Shown here piece after piece: positions 24,569 through 32,406 of a stretch of DNA of 60,280 nucleotides (the first letter of the stretch is position 1; each line of letters starts with the position of its first letter). The stretch covers positions 1 to 60,280 of the forward strand of contig JAIBBN010000016.1 in NCBI GenBank assembly GCA_019694655.1, in the 5' to 3' direction. The notes beneath the pieces are model-generated. The model saw only the letters and a list, made by a program, of their open reading frames with translations, was not told where the DNA came from and did no database searches. The DNA comes from Leptospirales bacterium (GTDB taxonomy: Bacteria > Spirochaetota > Leptospiria > Leptospirales > Leptonemataceae). Both the position numbers and the translations under genes were made by a program.

Positions 24569-25576
24569 TCAGCGGCTGATTTCGACAACGATCTTGCCCT
24601 TGGCGCGGCCGGCTCGCTGCAGGTCCAGGGCCTCGTTGACCTGCGTCAGCGGGAAGGTCGAGTCGATTACCGGCCGCAACTTGCCCTGCTCAACCAGGCT
24701 GGCTATCCTGGCCAGCTGTTCGCCGTTGCCCTCCATCAGTAGATAGCGATAGCTGCCGCCGGCGCGTTTTGCCAGGGAGCGCAACGAGCCATTGGCCAGA
24801 TGCAAGATGAATTGCAGCGGCCATCCCTTCCCATAGCGTCTGGCAATGTCGGGCGTGGGCATTGCCGCGCTGATGGACACAACTGTGCCGCCTGGCTTCA
24901 AGACCTGAAAACACTGCTTGAGCGTTTCGCCGCCAATCGTATCAAACACGATGTCGAATCGCTGATTGAGTTTAGAGAAGTCCTGTTCGCGATAGTTGAC
25001 AACTTGATCGGCGCCCAGGCTGCACACCAGTTCCACGCCAGTCGGACCGCAGGTGGTCGTCACGCGAGCGCCAAAATGCTTTGCGATCTGAATGGCGGCG
25101 ACGCCAACGCCGCCAGAGCCAGCATGGATCAATACATCCTGACCGGCCTGCAGCTGCGCCATGTCGAAGAAGGCCTGCCAGGCGGTTAGCGCTGTCAGCG
25201 GTAAACTGGCCGATTCGTTGAAACTTAAATTCTTTGGTTTGCGCGCCGCGTCGACTTCCCGGATCAGCGCCAGCTCGGCCAGAGTTCCGATACGCGATTT
25301 TCCTGGTCGGAAAAAGATTTCGTCGCCGACGCCAAAGCCGTTCACGCCAGGACCGACGGCCTCGACCACGCCGCTGCCATCATTGCCCAGCACAAAAGGC
25401 GTTTTGTAGGGCAAAAGAGCCTTGGCCCGTCCGCTCATCAGCTTCCAGTCGATTGGGTTCAGGCTGGCGGCGCGCATGCGCACCAACAGATCGCCGGGAC
25501 CCGGGACCGGTTCAGGAAAATCGTCGCGCAATTGCAGGTGTTGATCGCCATAGCGGGCCAGGACCGCTGCTTTCAT
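24569..25576 (-). CDS. NADP-dependent MDR oxidoreductase
   Basis: A 335-residue zinc-independent medium-chain reductase. It has the GroES-like N-terminus (AASLNPIDWKLMSG), the nucleotide-binding loop HAGSGGVGVAAIQIAK and the C-terminal VNEALDLQRAGRAKGKIVV of quinone/enal reductases. The longer frame up to 25735 is rejected because the ATG at 25576 has GGAG upstream and begins the family's usual MKAAV. It is divergent from an Rrf2-family regulator, an arrangement typical of redox- or electrophile-responsive reductases controlled by the neighbour; that control is inference. Confidence 0.88.
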   Translation of the reverse strand: MKAAVLARYGDQHLQLRDDFPEPVPGPGDLLVRMRAASLNPIDWKLMSGRAKALLPYKTPFVLGNDGSGVVEAVGPGVNGFGVGDEIFFRPGKSRIGTLAELALIREVDAARKPKNLSFNESASLPLTALTAWQAFFDMAQLQAGQDVLIHAGSGGVGVAAIQIAKHFGARVTTTCGPTGVELVCSLGADQVVNYREQDFSKLNQRFDIVFDTIGGETLKQCFQVLKPGGTVVSISAAMPTPDIARRYGKGWPLQFILHLANGSLRSLAKRAGGSYRYLLMEGNGEQLARIASLVEQGKLRPVIDSTFPLTQVNEALDLQRAGRAKGKIVVEISR

Positions 25577-25737
25577 GGTTTGCTCCGGTGTGTGAGTTTC
25601 TGGGTTCAGCGCGCCCTGGCGCAGCCCTGAGGGGCAAGACAAATCGTAAATTCGACTCTGCGACCGGCCTTTTGCCGCCGAAAAGCTGCCTGGCTGCGCT
25701 TTTTTCCGGCTTGCCGCCCGCTTTCTGCCGTCCAATC

Positions 25738-25745
25738 CTAATTAG
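25738..25745. promoter_or_regulatory. Candidate Rrf2 operator half of the divergent promoter
   Basis: CTAATTAG is a short perfect palindrome ending 2 bp before the ATG of the Rrf2-type gene, in an otherwise GC-rich intergenic region shared with the divergent oxidoreductase. It occupies the place where a ribosome site would be expected. It is weak evidence based on position and A/T content only. Confidence 0.3.
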
Positions 25746-25747
25746 AA

Positions 25748-26173
25748 ATGAGCGGCAACAGTCGACTTTCCATCGCCGTCCACGCCCTGCTTTTGATGGA
25801 AGGCTGCGCCGCCCGCGGAAAGACGCACGCTACCTCGGAAGAGATTGCCGCCAGTGTGAATACCAATCCGGTCGTGGTCCGCCGTCTGATGCCTTCGCTG
25901 GTAGCGGCGGGCATTCTGGCCGCCGACCGCGGCCCCCATGGCGGCTACCGCTTGCTGAAGAGCGCAGCACAGATCAGCGTCGCTGAGGTCTATCGCGCTG
26001 TCGCCGAAGGGCCGCTTTTCGGCCGGCATCCAACGCCCAATCCAAACTGTCCGGTGGGCCGTGGCGTGGACGAGGCCCTCTCTTCGCTTTACGAACAGGC
26101 CGAGACCAGGGTGCTCGAGGCCTTTGGCAAGCGGAGCATTCGCTCGCTGGCGCGCGACTTTGTGCAGGTCTGA
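25748..26173 (+). CDS. Rrf2-family transcriptional regulator
   Basis: A 141-residue winged-helix regulator of the Rrf2 family. The helix-turn-helix reads ATSEEIAASVNTNPVVVRRL and is followed by the wing ADRGPHGGYRLLKS, the signature of the family. It lacks the three-cysteine cluster of IscR/NsrR; only single cysteines occur (MEGCAARG, NPNCPVGRG). It therefore resembles YwnA-type members that sense electrophiles or redox change. The divergent MDR oxidoreductase is the likely target. Confidence 0.87.
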   Translation: MSGNSRLSIAVHALLLMEGCAARGKTHATSEEIAASVNTNPVVVRRLMPSLVAAGILAADRGPHGGYRLLKSAAQISVAEVYRAVAEGPLFGRHPTPNPNCPVGRGVDEALSSLYEQAETRVLEAFGKRSIRSLARDFVQV

Positions 26174-26612
26174 ATCCGGCCGCTGGATGGGATGGAAGCT
26201 ACCGGCTGAAGCTCCTTGCCTTTCGCCGCTCCTGCATTGGCAGCGCTGCGGCGCCATTTTGATCTAGGCTGAGACCGCTCAAGCGAATTGAACGGTCTGA
26301 TCGTCGATAGTTGTCAGTATTGCCACAGATATCCGGTTTCGCTCAATCCGTAGCACAAGAACTGTCCCTCCGTCAGCTTCTTCTGGTTGCCCTTTGCATT
26401 ACCTCAAGCAACTCGCGGCGACCATGCAATTCCTAACCCAATACTTGTATAGTGCTTTAAGTCCGCAAGCGGGCAGTGCAGCGGTCCTATGGCTCCCGAT
26501 CCGTCAGTCCATAACTCCATCCAACTCAAAAACGAATCAGTCATCTAACAGAATGTATATTGTTCAATATTCAAGGAAAACCGCTATCCAAAATCTCGAG
26601 GCAGGGACAGAT
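26174..26612. other. AT-richer gap with no intact gene
   Basis: This 440-bp stretch after the Rrf2 gene is clearly less GC-rich than its neighbours. A plus-strand frame is open from 26394 into the following lipoprotein gene, but its first 73 codons look non-coding and the lipoprotein has a better start. On the minus strand it holds a protein-like reading frame interrupted by a TGA, listed separately. I see no clear promoter, terminator or repeat in the rest. Confidence 0.6.
26314..26544 (-). pseudogene. Small protein-like ORF interrupted by one in-frame TGA
   Basis: Reading the minus strand from the ATG at 26544, 46 codons (MTDSFLSWMELWTDGSG at the start) are followed by TGA at 26404-26406. 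The same frame then continues for 29 codons, including GNQKKLTEGQFLCYGLSETG, to a second TGA at 26314-26316. Amino-acid content on both sides of the TGA is protein-like (Trp, Tyr, Cys, Gly) and unlike the usual high-GC shadow frames here. The simplest reading is a decayed small gene. Recoding of TGA is not supported by any structure I can see. I do not recognise the family. Confidence 0.35.
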
Positions 26613-26996
26613 ATGGTTATGAAAACATCCCTTTTATTGTCTCTAGGATTTGTGGCATCCTTTACACTTTCAGGGGGCGCCTGTCAGACGACAGAAGCCT
26701 TCTACATTTCCTCGGCCAGATACGTTGAAATTGGAAGCAATGCAAACTTGCAAATGGAAGATGCTCCGCATGTTGTCGAATATTGTCACAGCGTATCGGA
26801 GACGCTCAATGCCATTCAAACTGGGGTCACTGCCAATCCAATCCAGGATCCAGAAATTCGAAGTATTCAACGACGGGGGCTCATTGATCCACTGCTGGAG
26901 AAAGCGGAACTCGCGCAGCCGGAGGCCCTTGGATTTCGCAATTTCTCAATCACCAGTCAGATCTGCATCGATCTTTTTGGCGAGGTCACACGATGA
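26613..26996 (+). CDS. Small lipoprotein of unknown function
   Basis: A 127-residue protein starting with a lipoprotein signal (TSLLLSLGFVASFTLSGGAC, Cys acylated). The mature part has two further cysteines (EYCHSVSE and SQICIDLFGE) that could form a disulfide in the periplasm. The family is not recognised. The ATG at 26613 is chosen because a purine-rich GAGGCAGGGA lies upstream and the signal peptide starts there; the open frame reaches back to 26394. It overlaps the next small lipoprotein gene by 4 bp (ATGA). Base composition is less GC-rich than neighbouring operons, which may mean recent acquisition. Confidence 0.6.
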   Translation: MVMKTSLLLSLGFVASFTLSGGACQTTEAFYISSARYVEIGSNANLQMEDAPHVVEYCHSVSETLNAIQTGVTANPIQDPEIRSIQRRGLIDPLLEKAELAQPEALGFRNFSITSQICIDLFGEVTR

Positions 26997-27337
26997 AGCT
27001 TGTAAGGTTTACAGCCCTATTGGTCCCGGTGATTTTCTTGGCGAATTGCACAGTAACTTTTCTAGCCGGCGACTTTCTAGCAAGTTCGCGGCTGCCCGAT
27101 CGCAGATTGGAAAGGTTGAGCCCGACGCCAGTGCATGGCGAAAGTTGTCAACGTTTAATCTTTGGACGCGGCTGGAGCGAGGCGAACTTCATGCTGGCGA
27201 TCGAAAACGCGCTGCAATCAGCGCCCCAAGGGACTCGCGGACTTTCCGACGCCAGATTCAGAGTGGCAGTCGGGCCGGGCGGACTCTTTGCGAAGAAGTG
27301 CTTCCTTGTTGATGGAATTCCGGCACGATTGCGCTAA
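26993..27337 (+). CDS. Small lipoprotein of unknown function, second of pair
   Basis: A 114-residue protein with a lipoprotein signal ending in VIFLANC. The mature part contains GESCQRLIFGRG and KKCFLVDG, so again two cysteines that might pair. The segment ANFMLAIENALQSAPQGT faintly recalls small TRL-like lipoproteins, but I cannot assign it. It is coupled to the preceding lipoprotein by an ATGA overlap, so the two probably work together at a membrane surface. Codon use and composition are similar to its partner. Confidence 0.6.
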   Translation: MKLVRFTALLVPVIFLANCTVTFLAGDFLASSRLPDRRLERLSPTPVHGESCQRLIFGRGWSEANFMLAIENALQSAPQGTRGLSDARFRVAVGPGGLFAKKCFLVDGIPARLR

Positions 27338-27590
27338 GGACCAATTCCAATACCCCGCCTCACTTCAGGGAGCGGCGAGAAATTCAAGCGACCGGATTTC
27401 CCATCCCGTCCGCGGCGCGCAATTTCTTCTCGGAGGAATGGGGCCAGATCTACGGCAGCGCCCTCCGCGATCGTGCCTCCTTTCCCACGTAGAACGCCGT
27501 CCGCAGGGCCGACTGGCCGATGTATCGGCGGCAAGAAAGTGCTAGTCTGTTCTATTGAGGCGCCGGCATTCCGGCATTGGGAAGGTTGCA

Positions 27591-28346
27591 ATGAAATTGA
27601 AGTTATTTGGACCGCTGCTTGCCGCAGCAAGCTTGCTGGGAGCGCTGCAGTGCAGCAGCGTATCGCCGCTGGAACGCAGTACGCCGCCAGCCGTAGTACG
27701 CATCAACACCGGCGTCGCCAATGTTTATCTGGTGCGCGGGGAGCGCCCGATTCTGATAGATACCAGCGTGCCCGACAAACTGGAAGTCGTACTCGATGGA
27801 CTGCGCCAATCCGGCGTGGAACCTGCATCTCTGGCCCTGGTCATTGTGACTCACGGCCACGGCGACCATGCCGGCAGCGGCCGCTACTTTCATGATCTGG
27901 GCGTCCCTGTGGCTGGCGGAGTTGGCGACCTCGACAAATTCACCAGCGGCCACACTGATCTTGGCAAAGCTGTCAGCATTGGCCTGATGGCTCGCATCCT
28001 GCGACCAATGTCTGATGGCGACTACCCTGGCTTTCAACCGGACGTGGTCATCAAAGACGTTGTGGACCTTCATCCCTACGGTCTGGAAGGGAATATCATT
28101 CCGCTGCCGGGTCATACGCCCGGTTCCGTTGTGGTGCGCACAGGCGACGCGCTTTTTGCCGGCGACCTGATTCGCGGCGGCATCTTTGCCAACGAGACCC
28201 CAACCGAGCACTTCTATCATGAGAATCGCCAGCAAGCCCGCGAACAGCTGGGCAAGATCATGAATGACCAGATCAACATGATCTATCCCGGTCACTTTGG
28301 ACCGTTGCAGGCCCAGGCGATTCGCGAATATCTGGCTGAGCAGTAA
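27591..28346 (+). CDS. Metallo-beta-lactamase-fold hydrolase, lipoprotein
   Basis: A 251-residue MBL-fold protein with a lipoprotein signal (AAASLLGALQC). The metal motif THGHGDHAG (HxHxDH) is intact; further ligands are the His in LPGHTPGS, the Asp in AGDLIRGG and the His in YPGHFGP. It should bind two metal ions and hydrolyse an ester, thioester or lactam outside the cytoplasm; the substrate is not predictable. The ATG at 27591 has GGGAAGG upstream, better than the longer frame from 27555. Two further genes follow closely on the same strand. Confidence 0.88.
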   Translation: MKLKLFGPLLAAASLLGALQCSSVSPLERSTPPAVVRINTGVANVYLVRGERPILIDTSVPDKLEVVLDGLRQSGVEPASLALVIVTHGHGDHAGSGRYFHDLGVPVAGGVGDLDKFTSGHTDLGKAVSIGLMARILRPMSDGDYPGFQPDVVIKDVVDLHPYGLEGNIIPLPGHTPGSVVVRTGDALFAGDLIRGGIFANETPTEHFYHENRQQAREQLGKIMNDQINMIYPGHFGPLQAQAIREYLAEQ

Positions 28347-28352
28347 GCAAAC

Positions 28353-28958
28353 TTGAAATCTGAATCAGGCAGGACATTTCTGAATCGTACGGCGTCCTGC
28401 CTGATCGCGCTTCTTTCGCTGGCAACAGCCTGTCAGCGAGTCGCGCTGAGCGCCGAAGAGCGACAACTGCTGATCCGGGCTGACGAGCTTGTCCCCTATG
28501 GTTTTCCAGTTGCCGTGGAAGCAAAGAACAATGAGATCTGGACTAAGACTGAACTTCCGGGCGGCATCACCGAACTGAAGTACAGCTATCGCCCGCAGAT
28601 AGGCCCGCGCTTTTTCAGTCAGATTGACGCGGACATTGATGCCGACGGCGCAGCAGCAATGATGTCGAATTTGCCGGACGGCATCGCACTGGGAATGAGC
28701 GCAGCCCACGGGAAACCGGTACGACGGGATTCCTTGCTTCCTATCGGCGATGAAAGCTTCGTAATCATAGATGAAAACGAAGACGCCAGTCGGCCGCACG
28801 GATTCGCGGTAGCCGGTCGCTTCGGCCGTACAGTCATCGCCATTCTTTCCAGCGAAAATCTGATCGAAAGCGACGGATTGCCGGCGTTTCTTCGGCAAAG
28901 AATGCAGCAAAGCGCGGACCAGATTGAGCTTCGCCGGATGTTCCTGCCGCCGCCTTGA
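28353..28958 (+). CDS. Hypothetical lipoprotein
   Basis: A 201-residue protein with a lipoprotein signal (CLIALLSLATAC). I do not recognise the mature domain, which is rich in acidic residues (SQIDADIDADGAAAMM) and ends in a helix. The likely start is a TTG at 28353, only 7 bp after the stop of the MBL-fold gene, so the two are probably co-transcribed. The start is uncertain because the ribosome site is weak. Confidence 0.6.
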   Translation: MKSESGRTFLNRTASCLIALLSLATACQRVALSAEERQLLIRADELVPYGFPVAVEAKNNEIWTKTELPGGITELKYSYRPQIGPRFFSQIDADIDADGAAAMMSNLPDGIALGMSAAHGKPVRRDSLLPIGDESFVIIDENEDASRPHGFAVAGRFGRTVIAILSSENLIESDGLPAFLRQRMQQSADQIELRRMFLPPP

Positions 28959-29026
28959 AGACTGGCCGCCGGCCGGCCTGCGCGCTTTTGCTTGCAGGTA
29001 GCATCCGCCCGAGGGTTTACGTAAAT

Positions 29027-29440
29027 ATGGTCATTCTGCGCAATATCCTCGCTGTAGTTGGCGGATTGGTCCTGGGCAGCGTTGTCAACATGGGCTTGAT
29101 CATGATTGGCCCGCACCTCATCGCGCCGCCGCCTGGCGCGGATCTGTCCACGGAAGCGGGATTGGCGGCGGCGATGAGCCTGTTCGAGCCGCGCCACTTT
29201 ATCTTTCCTTTTCTGGCGCACGCCCTGGGCAGCCTGGCCGGCGCGTTCCTTGCCGCTCGCATCGCAGCAAAACAAAAGCTGGTGCTTGCGCTGCTGGTTG
29301 GCGCCATCTTTCTCTTGGGCGGAATCTATATGATTGTCACAATCCCATCGCCCTTGTGGTTTGCGCTGCTTGATTTGATTGGCGCTTACATACCAATGGC
29401 CTATCTTGGCGCGCGCCTGTTTCGCAAATCTGGAACCTGA
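29027..29440 (+). CDS. Conserved four-helix membrane protein of unknown function
   Basis: A 137-residue integral membrane protein with four predicted helices. The segments GLVLGSVVNMGLIMIG, EPRHFIFPFLAHALGSLAGA and GAIFLLGGIYMI resemble a small conserved membrane family that I know from other bacteria only as hypothetical. The ATG at 29027 has GAGGG upstream; the frame is open from 28955, but that part is not membrane-like. It follows the hypothetical lipoprotein by about 70 bp. Confidence 0.7.
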   Translation: MVILRNILAVVGGLVLGSVVNMGLIMIGPHLIAPPPGADLSTEAGLAAAMSLFEPRHFIFPFLAHALGSLAGAFLAARIAAKQKLVLALLVGAIFLLGGIYMIVTIPSPLWFALLDLIGAYIPMAYLGARLFRKSGT

Positions 29441-29483
29441 ATCGAATTTTCCTATCCGTGAGGCAGTTGCCGCAGCGCTACGC

Positions 29484-30857
29484 TCAGATGATTTCGAGGT
29501 AGCGCTGCAATTCCCAATCGGTGACGGCAAGCTGCGCCTGGCGCCACTCCCAGAGCCGCGTGGCGGTGAAGTGATCGACAAAGGCGTCGCCAAAAAGTTC
29601 GCGTGCAACCTTCGATTCGCGCATCTTAGTAGCCGCATCGAAGAGCGTTGATGGCAGGCGCGGCGCATCCGACTGGTAAGCATTGCCGCCCACTGGCGGC
29701 GCGCTCAGCGGCAGATTTTTCTCGATACCGTAGAGGCCGGCGGCAATGTACGCGGCCAGCGCCAGATATGGGTTGATGTCCGCGCCGCTGACACGCCCCT
29801 CAACGCGCGTCGATTTTGAACTGGGCCCCAGAATGACGCGCATCGCAGCAGTGCGATTGTCCAGGCCCCAGCTGACGCGCGTGGGCGCCCAGAAGCCTTC
29901 GACCAACCGCTTGTAGCTGTTGACCGTCGGAGCAAACATCGGTAAGATATCCGGCAGGCAGTGCAGCAAGCCGGCCAGATAACTTTTGAACAGCGGGCTC
30001 ATTTTTTGAGAGTCCTGCTCGTCGTAGAAGAGGTTGCGCTCGCCGGCGACGTCCCAGAGACTCTGGTGCACGTGTCCGCTGGAGCCAGGCAGATTGAGAT
30101 TCCAGCGCGCCATGAAGGTTGGCAATACGCCAAAGCGGTAGGCGATTTCCTTGGCGGAGGTCTTGAACAAAACGGCGCGGTCGCCGGCTTCCAGAGCGTC
30201 GGCGATGCCGATGGCCGCTTCGTATACGCCGGGTCCGGTCTCGGTATGCAGTCCCTCCAGCGGCACCTCAAAGCGCCCCATTTCATCCATCAATGTAGAA
30301 AAGTAAGGTTGTCCATAGGAACTGCGCAGCAAGGAATAGCCAAACATGCCCGGCGTAATCGGCGCCAGATTGCGAAATCCCTTTTCGGCCAGACTCTCCG
30401 GCGTTTCCCGGAAATTGAAGAACTCAAACTCCACGCCGATCATTGGCTCATAATTGCGCGAGCGCGCCCTGGCGATAACGCACTTCAGCAACTGGCGCGG
30501 ACAGATCGGCAACGGCTGCCCCTGCGCATCGACAAAGTCGCCCAGCAGGAAAGGAGTATTGCTATCCCAGGGAATACGACGAAAGGTGCCAGGATCCAGG
30601 CGCACTTCGGCATCCGGATAGCCAGTGTGCCAGCCGGTATATTCAACATTGTCGTAGCAGACATCCGCCGCGTCCCAGCCGAAGACCACGTTGCAAAAGC
30701 CAAAGCCCTTCTGCATTGCAGATTTGAATTTGTCGATGTGGATGTACTTGCCGCGCAACACGCCATCGATGTCGACGATGGCTGCCTTGATCTTCTCCGC
30801 GCCAGAATCCTGAATTTGCTGCACCAGTTCTTCAATGCTATGCTTGTTGGTGGCCAT
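29484..30857 (-). CDS. Glutamine-synthetase-family ligase
   Basis: A 457-residue enzyme of the glutamine synthetase superfamily. The N-terminal beta-grasp part (KIKAAIVDIDGVLRGK) is followed by the catalytic domain with VEFEFFNF, TGPGVYEAAIG, SSGHVHQSLWD, NSYKRL and the arginine-bearing NRTAAMRV. The acidic metal ligands and the His motif are present. The sequence resembles the GlnA3/GlnA4 and gamma-glutamyl-amine ligase branch more than the nitrogen-assimilating enzyme. It may join glutamate to a polyamine or another amine, and no adenylylation-loop tyrosine signature was identified. It is last in a four-gene minus-strand cluster. The ATG at 30857 has GCGGAG upstream. Confidence 0.85.
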   Translation of the reverse strand: MATNKHSIEELVQQIQDSGAEKIKAAIVDIDGVLRGKYIHIDKFKSAMQKGFGFCNVVFGWDAADVCYDNVEYTGWHTGYPDAEVRLDPGTFRRIPWDSNTPFLLGDFVDAQGQPLPICPRQLLKCVIARARSRNYEPMIGVEFEFFNFRETPESLAEKGFRNLAPITPGMFGYSLLRSSYGQPYFSTLMDEMGRFEVPLEGLHTETGPGVYEAAIGIADALEAGDRAVLFKTSAKEIAYRFGVLPTFMARWNLNLPGSSGHVHQSLWDVAGERNLFYDEQDSQKMSPLFKSYLAGLLHCLPDILPMFAPTVNSYKRLVEGFWAPTRVSWGLDNRTAAMRVILGPSSKSTRVEGRVSGADINPYLALAAYIAAGLYGIEKNLPLSAPPVGGNAYQSDAPRLPSTLFDAATKMRESKVARELFGDAFVDHFTATRLWEWRQAQLAVTDWELQRYLEII

Positions 30858-30933
30858 CCATCGCTCCGCTTGCGCTGCCCGCGCAAACGAGAGCAGGTTG
30901 CCATAGTGCGCTTGCAAAGCGATTTTCGTCGAC

Positions 30934-31764
30934 TCAAGCGGACGAAGCGCCGGAAGCGTTACGCGTCAGCCGCGCCGCTTGAAAGACTGAACCCATCCGG
31001 GCCGGGTCGTCGCTCATCACGCCATCCGCGCCGCGGCCAAATAGGAGTTCCGCTTCCTGCGGCTCATTGACCACCCAGTAGTCGATGCGCAGGCCAGCGC
31101 GGTGGACGCGCTCGATAAAACGCGCGCGGTCGAAGACCCAGCGACCGCGACGGCGGGGCAGTTGCACAGCGTCGCCGCGACCGCGATAGTCGGCCGGCCA
31201 CCAGCGCGGCAGAAATAGCAAACGCAATAGATCAGGATTGCGCACGCCGCTCCCGCCTTGAAAGCCCGCGGCGCGCACCCTTTGCAAGACCTCGCCGCTG
31301 AAGCTGGTCAAGTGAGTACGTGCGGCGGCGTTGCTGCGTTCCAGCAGCTCGAGCACTGCGCGCGTCGCCGCCCCGTCATGTTGCTTGATGTCGACATTGA
31401 GCGGCGCTTCTGGAAAGTTCGCGAGGACTTCGTCAAGCAGCGGCGGAGGATACTTCCGGCCAGGATCAAAGCGCGTTCGATCGCTGGCTTGAGCATGCGG
31501 CTGAAAGCGGGCGCCCATGTTCCAGCGCACAATCTCGGTTGCCGCGCTTTCACAGATCAGTGCGGCTTGACCGGCCATGCGCAAGCCATCGCGATCGTGG
31601 GCCACTACCACTTTGCCGTCGCGGCTGAGATGCACATCAAGCTCAAGGTGCGTGGCCCCGTCTTGCAGCGCCTGCTGAAAGGCGGCGATGGTGTTTTCTG
31701 GCAGCAATCGGCTGGCGCCGCGGTGTGCGTAGAGTCGAAGATCGTGCATGGGCGTCGGCAGCAT
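30934..31764 (-). CDS. Glycerophosphodiester phosphodiesterase
   Basis: A 276-residue GDPD-family TIM barrel that releases glycerol 3-phosphate from deacylated phospholipids. The family motifs are clear: YAHRGASRLLPENTIAAF with the catalytic His-Arg and the metal-binding Glu, LELDVHLSRDGKVVVAHDR with the second acid pair and His, and the C-terminal WVVNEPQEAELLFGRGADGVMSD split over strands 7-8. There is no signal peptide, so it is probably cytoplasmic. The start overlaps the upstream methyltransferase-like gene (TAATG). The context with a lipase suggests phospholipid or glyceride turnover. Confidence 0.92.
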   Translation of the reverse strand: MLPTPMHDLRLYAHRGASRLLPENTIAAFQQALQDGATHLELDVHLSRDGKVVVAHDRDGLRMAGQAALICESAATEIVRWNMGARFQPHAQASDRTRFDPGRKYPPPLLDEVLANFPEAPLNVDIKQHDGAATRAVLELLERSNAAARTHLTSFSGEVLQRVRAAGFQGGSGVRNPDLLRLLFLPRWWPADYRGRGDAVQLPRRRGRWVFDRARFIERVHRAGLRIDYWVVNEPQEAELLFGRGADGVMSDDPARMGSVFQAARLTRNASGASSA

Positions 31765-32348
31765 TAAAACTTACGAAAGAGCACGTAGTTTTCCTCATCG
31801 CGAAAACTGAAGCCCTCGCCGATGACGCGCGTACTGTAGTTACGGCGCCCAGCGCGAATGATCGGCTCAAGTTCAGCAGACTCCGCCTCGCGGTATTGGT
31901 AGCGACCTTCCCTGCATTTCAATATCGCAAGCGCCTCCAGCTCCGGCATCATTCGCGCCGCTGCTACATCGCCAAAATGGTTACAGGTCAGCAGCAAACC
32001 GCCGGAACGCAGGCAGGGCAGACAGGAGTCGACCACTTTGGGAGCGTAGAGCGACAGCAGCAAGTCGTAGTCGGATCCCGGCAAGCTCGGTCCGGCAATG
32101 TAGTCTTGAAGTACAAAATGAAAGTCCGACGCCGGGCGATAACTCTTGCGCGATTCAATCAAATTCAGAACGACCGGGCGGTCCTCAAAGAAGCGCGCCG
32201 CGTCCTGCTTGAGATCAACGTAGTCCACGCAGGGAATGTGAAAGGAGGGCGTCAGGTGAACCGAACTGCCCGGATACAACGCGCGCCTGATCGGAAAGCT
32301 GCGGGCCAGCAACTGGAAGAGACCCTCGCGTTCGAAATCAAAACGCAC
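31764..32348 (-). CDS. Methyltransferase-like protein (class I SAM fold, incomplete match)
   Basis: A 194-residue protein that looks like the second half of a class I SAM-dependent methyltransferase. The segments DYDLLLSLYAPKVVDSC, LRSGGLLLTCNHFGD and FSFRDEENYVLFRKF fit strands 4-7 of the fold, while a clear glycine-rich SAM loop (GxGxG) is not seen. The first usable start is a GTG at 32348. The frame remains open and protein-like for about 16 codons upstream (RLDTAYDKRY), so the true start may be a non-standard codon. It sits between the lipase and GDPD genes, overlapping the latter by one base. Confidence 0.6.
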   Translation of the reverse strand: MRFDFEREGLFQLLARSFPIRRALYPGSSVHLTPSFHIPCVDYVDLKQDAARFFEDRPVVLNLIESRKSYRPASDFHFVLQDYIAGPSLPGSDYDLLLSLYAPKVVDSCLPCLRSGGLLLTCNHFGDVAAARMMPELEALAILKCREGRYQYREAESAELEPIIRAGRRNYSTRVIGEGFSFRDEENYVLFRKF

Positions 32349-32406
32349 GTAGCGTTTGTCATAAGCTGTATCCAGGCGGCTGGCGCCCCGCCGCCCGGCG
32401 CCGGCG

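Noticed and set aside
26394-26612. N-terminal extension of the first small lipoprotein
   Set aside because: It places 73 non-conserved residues before a clear lipoprotein signal and lies opposite a more protein-like minus-strand frame.
27334-27630. A 98-codon minus-strand frame downstream of the small lipoprotein genes
   Set aside because: Parts of it read as plausible protein, but it overlaps the start of the well-supported MBL-fold gene, lacks a ribosome site and matches no family that I know. It could be a remnant, but evidence is too weak to list.
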